Positions 60,776 through 64,000 of a stretch of DNA of 64,000 nt are shown in pieces. The translations under genes were made by a program, and so were the position numbers. The notes under the pieces were generated by a model. That model saw only the letters and a program-made list of their open reading frames with translations, searched no databases and was not told where the DNA came from. Origin of the DNA: Mucor racemosus (lineage: Eukaryota > Mucoromycota > Mucoromycetes > Mucorales > Mucoraceae); contig JAPEHQ010000003.1 in NCBI GenBank assembly GCA_027405735.1, positions 1,302,001-1,366,000 on the forward strand. Reading direction: 5' to 3'. Each line of letters starts with the position of its first letter. Position 1 is the stretch's first letter.

Positions 60776-61669
60776 CTATATACGAAAATTGGAGGAATAA
60801 AGAGGAGCTGAAGCATTGGATAATGTAATCAAGAACATTCTGATACGAAACTTCCTCAATATTTAACGCATAATTCAAAAGAGCCACATACAAAATATGG
60901 CAAGATATTCAGTATAGTAGGATATTACCATTTAGATAATTCGTGCACTTGATTGTTAAATGTACAAGGTTTCATATATATGAGATCGTATTCAATCTCC
61001 TTTTTGGTCCGTGCCGAGGTTTTGTATACATCATAAACTACTGTCAAATATGGATTTGAGAAAAATGTAAATAATGAGCAAGCTGTGATGAAGGCTTGTA
61101 TATGAAAATATTTAAAATCTGGGTCATCTAAATAAACAGAAAAAGAAGAAAAAGAAGTACAAAAAATGGTATAAATAGTATCATAACAGTCTGTTGATCA
61201 AAGAAACATCTGATAATATTTCCACAAATAATGTCTGATATTATATAATATATACAACATACATTTTTTTTAACTTTTATGCATACATATATAATCACAC
61301 CCTTTTTGTTACTGTAAATAACTATATATGATATGCATATATTGAACTGACATTATTACTACAAGTTATTACGCTCTAACGAAAATTACAATTACCCCAA
61401 TCCTTGTACTACATAATTTTATGCGGAAAAATGAGACGATGATGATATATTTGTATACGATAAACAAAAACAAATAAAGTATTGAGTCAAGTTGATATAA
61501 TCATAATTAAAACTTACCCAACAAACTCATAAAGTGATACCCAGTGCCACGAAAACTCTCAGTGCCGCAGGAAAATGTGAAAATTGTTCTTAGGTTTGAT
61601 GTCCCGAAACGAAAGCATACTAGTTTGTATGACGAATTAGTTTTAATTTTATCAAGAACGTGTACAAAT
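60776..61669 (-). CDS. Unrecognised spliced coding region, 5' end not found
   Basis: Three minus-strand exon-like segments join in phase: up to 61518 (KLVCFRFGTSNLRTIFTFSC ... FRGTGYHFMSLL, donor GTAAGT), 61127-60929 (DPDFKYFHIQAFITACSLFT, NPYLTVVYDVYKTSARTKKE, CTFNNQVHELSK, donor GTAATA) and 60854-60776 (FRIRMFLITLSNASAPLYSS, then a stop). Residue composition and matching phases argue for real exons, though the first intron would be about 390 nt. The first exon is open to about 61669, but no start codon was found. It could be the N-terminal part of the neighbouring transposase or a separate gene. No family recognised. Confidence 0.35.
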
Positions 61670-62221
61670 ATAATACAAAACGATGATATTCAATAGAATT
61701 ACCACATTTTTGGATACCTATATTGATTATTGAAAGTTACCAATTAGAATTATTTACTCAAAATATTGTATCCCGATCATCTTCATAAGAATCAAATTGA
61801 ATATGCTTGTTTGTAGTGGTAGCCAAGAATACAGTAAAGCAAAGAAAGATGTTGAAAAATTGAATTGGGTGGTAGAATTAAATATGATCTCATGAAAATG
61901 TACTCAATGATTAACCAACATTAACGTAAATGAGGAAATCTAAATTCCTCCTTGAAGTACAACAACAACACTTAACTCACCTGACTTATATATATATATG
62001 GTTATTTTCGTTATTTTTATATTTCTTCTTCTTTCTTCTCTTTTTTTTTGTTTTTCTTATTTGGTCTCAATTTTTATCTTATTATTAAAATTTTAATTAT
62101 TAAGAGATAAAAAATTTAAAAAGAAGAAGAAATACTCTCTTTTCAAAGAAAAGATTTTAATATATACCTCGGTTCCTTTCTTTAAATATTTGTTTTCTCC
62201 CTTAATTGTATTGTATAGTAA
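61670..62221. other. Promoter region of the PH-domain gene
   Basis: AT-rich, with a long C/T-rich tract (about 62020-62060) and a second one ending just before the ATG at 62222. No other content recognised. Confidence 0.5.
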
Positions 62222-64000
62222 ATGATGACAGCTATGAAAGATGATAACACAATAAATACCTACAGAAATAACAACAAGAAGAGAAATAGTGACATAACAA
62301 TGGACGTGGATTCAGATAGCATGAGTCAGTCAGATTATACCCCAAGTCCTAGACCTGCAAAAAGGAAGGTTTCCGTGGCAACACGTAGACATTCAAGGAT
62401 GCTGTATTTAGAAAAATATGGCCTTAACCAACCAGGATGGCATACATCAGGAGATGATTATGACTCCAACAACTCAGCAACACCTACTGATGAAGATCAT
62501 GGCATGGAATTCACTGATGAACCTGAAGGAATTGAACCAGAATTAACATCACCAGTCATAGTAAATAATCCTGTGAAACGTCCTCTTTCTATCCGAAATT
62601 TTGTTCAAAATAGCACCTTTCAAAAACGTCCAGCTCGATTTATTAAGCCTCAGAAATCTGAAATGAATAACGAAGCCCCTCCTGCTGAATTCAGTGAAGT
62701 GCACATGTTGATGGAAGAATACACTGAAAAGGTATACATGGAAGGTTATCTCCACAAGAGAAATGATCTCACTTCCAATGGCTCTTCATGTGGATCAAAG
62801 AAATGGAGTATTTGGTATGTTGAATTATGTGGTCCAGTGTTGACATTATGGGAATCTGAAACCAAGGGCAATTCAGATGTATATCCTCAATACATCAATA
62901 TCACTGATTCAACTGTTGTCAATGAAAGCCGTCTTACTGCTGAAACTAGACCCAATTTATTTTCATTGAATTCAGCTGGTGCCAATCGCTTTTTATTGCA
63001 AGCTGCTACTGGAGAAGAGACTAATCGATGGATATTAGCAATTCGTTTATCTTGCTTTGAATGTTCTCGTATTCAAGAAATCTACACAAAAGCATTCATA
63101 AGCCGTTCTCAATATAGAAGTCTCTTAGCACCTAAGGCATCTGATGGAAATATTACAACAGAAGGCTCTGTTCAAGTAAGATTCCCGGGAACTACAGGTT
63201 GGAAAAAGTTCTGGGCCGTTGTATCTAATTTCAAGATTGAGAAACGTCTATTCAATAAAAAGACTGTACCCACAAATGGACAAGTGATGTTTTTTGAATC
63301 CAGAAAAGCAAAATACCCCATGATGACACTGGAGAACGTTGTACAAGTTTATACTGTGTACCCAGAATCACCAAAATTGATCAACATGGCAACGCTGTTT
63401 AAATTGGAAGGTAGTTTATACAAGAATAAGCCCAACGGTCGAGGCCAACAATTGGTCAGTGCGTCCTCAAGTGCCTTGATGATGTCTTCTAATACAAATG
63501 AATTGGTACAATGGTTGATTGGTTCTTTTGATGCATTCAAGTTATATGGAAGACCAAACACGTTACTGGAAGATTCTAAAAACCCTCAATCATTGAATTT
63601 TGCTGAAAGCATAGGCTTGTTTTTAGAATTAGACCAAGTAGAAAACGTTGATGCTGGTCATGGAAGCACTCTTTTAGCTACCAAGAAAGAATTTACAAGC
63701 CTTTTACAACAAAAATTGCTACATGGATTACCTAGACCATCAATTAAAACGACATCTTCTGCCCCTGAAAGAACAACTCCACCACCACCACCATCACCAT
63801 CACATAATGCTGGACCTGTTAACAACCGTAGACTTTCAAATAGACCCATTATTCCTGGTCAATCAAGAAGTAACCCCGGATTTGTACAACCTACTCAACT
63901 TCGAACTGTTACTTGTGCTAGTGATGTTAGTGAAGATGAAGATGAGGAAGCAAGTGGTAGTGATAGTGATAGCGATGAATCTTTATATAAATTAGGTACC
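62222..64000 (+). CDS. PH-domain protein, Caf120/Skg3-like (5' part, runs off the window)
   Basis: One uninterrupted frame from ATG at 62222 to the window end, 593 codons, no intron seen. A short acidic and basic N-terminal region (about 1-160; KVSVATRRHSRMLYLEKYGL) precedes a PH domain at about 177-285 (KVYMEGYLHKRNDLT, KKWSIWYVELCGPVLTLWES, NRFLLQAATGEETNRWILAI). A second, PH-like half follows (about 320-445; VQVRFPGTTGWKKFWAVVSN, ENVVQVYTVYPESPKLINMA, TNELVQWLIGSFDAFKLYGR). This arrangement is that of yeast Caf120/Skg3, PH proteins linked to the CCR4-NOT complex and to bud-neck polarity. A Pro/His-rich linker and an acidic Ser/Asp run end the visible part. The C-terminus lies beyond 64000. 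Confidence 0.82.
   Translation, partial: MMTAMKDDNTINTYRNNNKKRNSDITMDVDSDSMSQSDYTPSPRPAKRKVSVATRRHSRMLYLEKYGLNQPGWHTSGDDYDSNNSATPTDEDHGMEFTDEPEGIEPELTSPVIVNNPVKRPLSIRNFVQNSTFQKRPARFIKPQKSEMNNEAPPAEFSEVHMLMEEYTEKVYMEGYLHKRNDLTSNGSSCGSKKWSIWYVELCGPVLTLWESETKGNSDVYPQYINITDSTVVNESRLTAETRPNLFSLNSAGANRFLLQAATGEETNRWILAIRLSCFECSRIQEIYTKAFISRSQYRSLLAPKASDGNITTEGSVQVRFPGTTGWKKFWAVVSNFKIEKRLFNKKTVPTNGQVMFFESRKAKYPMMTLENVVQVYTVYPESPKLINMATLFKLEGSLYKNKPNGRGQQLVSASSSALMMSSNTNELVQWLIGSFDAFKLYGRPNTLLEDSKNPQSLNFAESIGLFLELDQVENVDAGHGSTLLATKKEFTSLLQQKLLHGLPRPSIKTTSSAPERTTPPPPPSPSHNAGPVNNRRLSNRPIIPGQSRSNPGFVQPTQLRTVTCASDVSEDEDEEASGSDSDSDESLYKLGT

Noticed and set aside
63723..63995. Plus-strand frame with a His run within the PH-domain gene
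   Set aside because: It is a shifted frame of the long uninterrupted coding region that starts at 62222.

Overview
The window is nuclear DNA of a filamentous fungus, most likely an early-diverging one (Mucoromycota, e.g. a Mucorales-type species). Three things point that way: very AT-rich intergenic DNA, coding genes with many short introns (about 45-90 nt, GT..AG), and a gene set that is clearly fungal (Rom2-type RhoGEF, Zn2Cys6 factor, Nup53, Caf120-like PH protein) alongside genes many Dikarya lack (an RlmN-type radical SAM enzyme, a DP subunit of E2F/DP). The species assignment is inference. Exon structures were built by eye from reading frames, GT/AG sites and phase. For most genes the summed exon length is an exact multiple of three.

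Layout. 0.7-6.4 kb holds three minus-strand genes: a four-helix membrane protein, a secreted TroA-like binding protein anchored by one C-terminal helix, and a polyQ-rich protein ending in a KCTD/T1 BTB domain. 6.4-9.4 kb is non-coding and carries copy A of a dispersed repeat. 9.4-13.5 kb is a complete DEP-DH-PH-CNH RhoGEF. 13.5-19.6 kb is a repeat field (solo LTR-like units and 1-kb repeats). 19.6-25.3 kb holds bifunctional PFK2/FBPase2, a Zn2Cys6 regulator and, on the other strand, an E2F partner (DP) with a 1-nt frameshift in its DNA-binding domain. 28.2-33.9 kb is a chimera: a decayed Gypsy retrotransposon whose integrase zinc-finger remnant runs directly into a truncated PPR gene. 33.9-43.1 kb is a nest of repeats with a Crinkler-like N-terminal remnant at its right edge. 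43.2-46.2 kb holds a divergent pair, a SAM+HMG-box protein and an Msn2/Seb1-like C2H2 factor. 49.05-54.45 kb is a tight co-oriented trio: RlmN-like methyltransferase, Nup53/Nup35 nucleoporin and an F-box/WD40 protein. 54.5-62.2 kb is again mobile-element territory (a dynein intermediate chain fragment, an inverted repeat copy, a Tnp2-type transposase remnant, unassigned exons). 62.2 kb to the end is the 5' part of a Caf120/Skg3-like PH protein.

The host genes form no single pathway. The most informative signals are the genome-decay structures: the retrotransposon-PPR fusion, a split repeat that reveals a 4.8-kb insertion, three copies of a 0.75-kb repeat of which one carries a tandem expansion, and gene fragments embedded among repeats. 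I found no convincing tRNA, rRNA or CRISPR array, and nothing I could defend as a wholly new molecular system.
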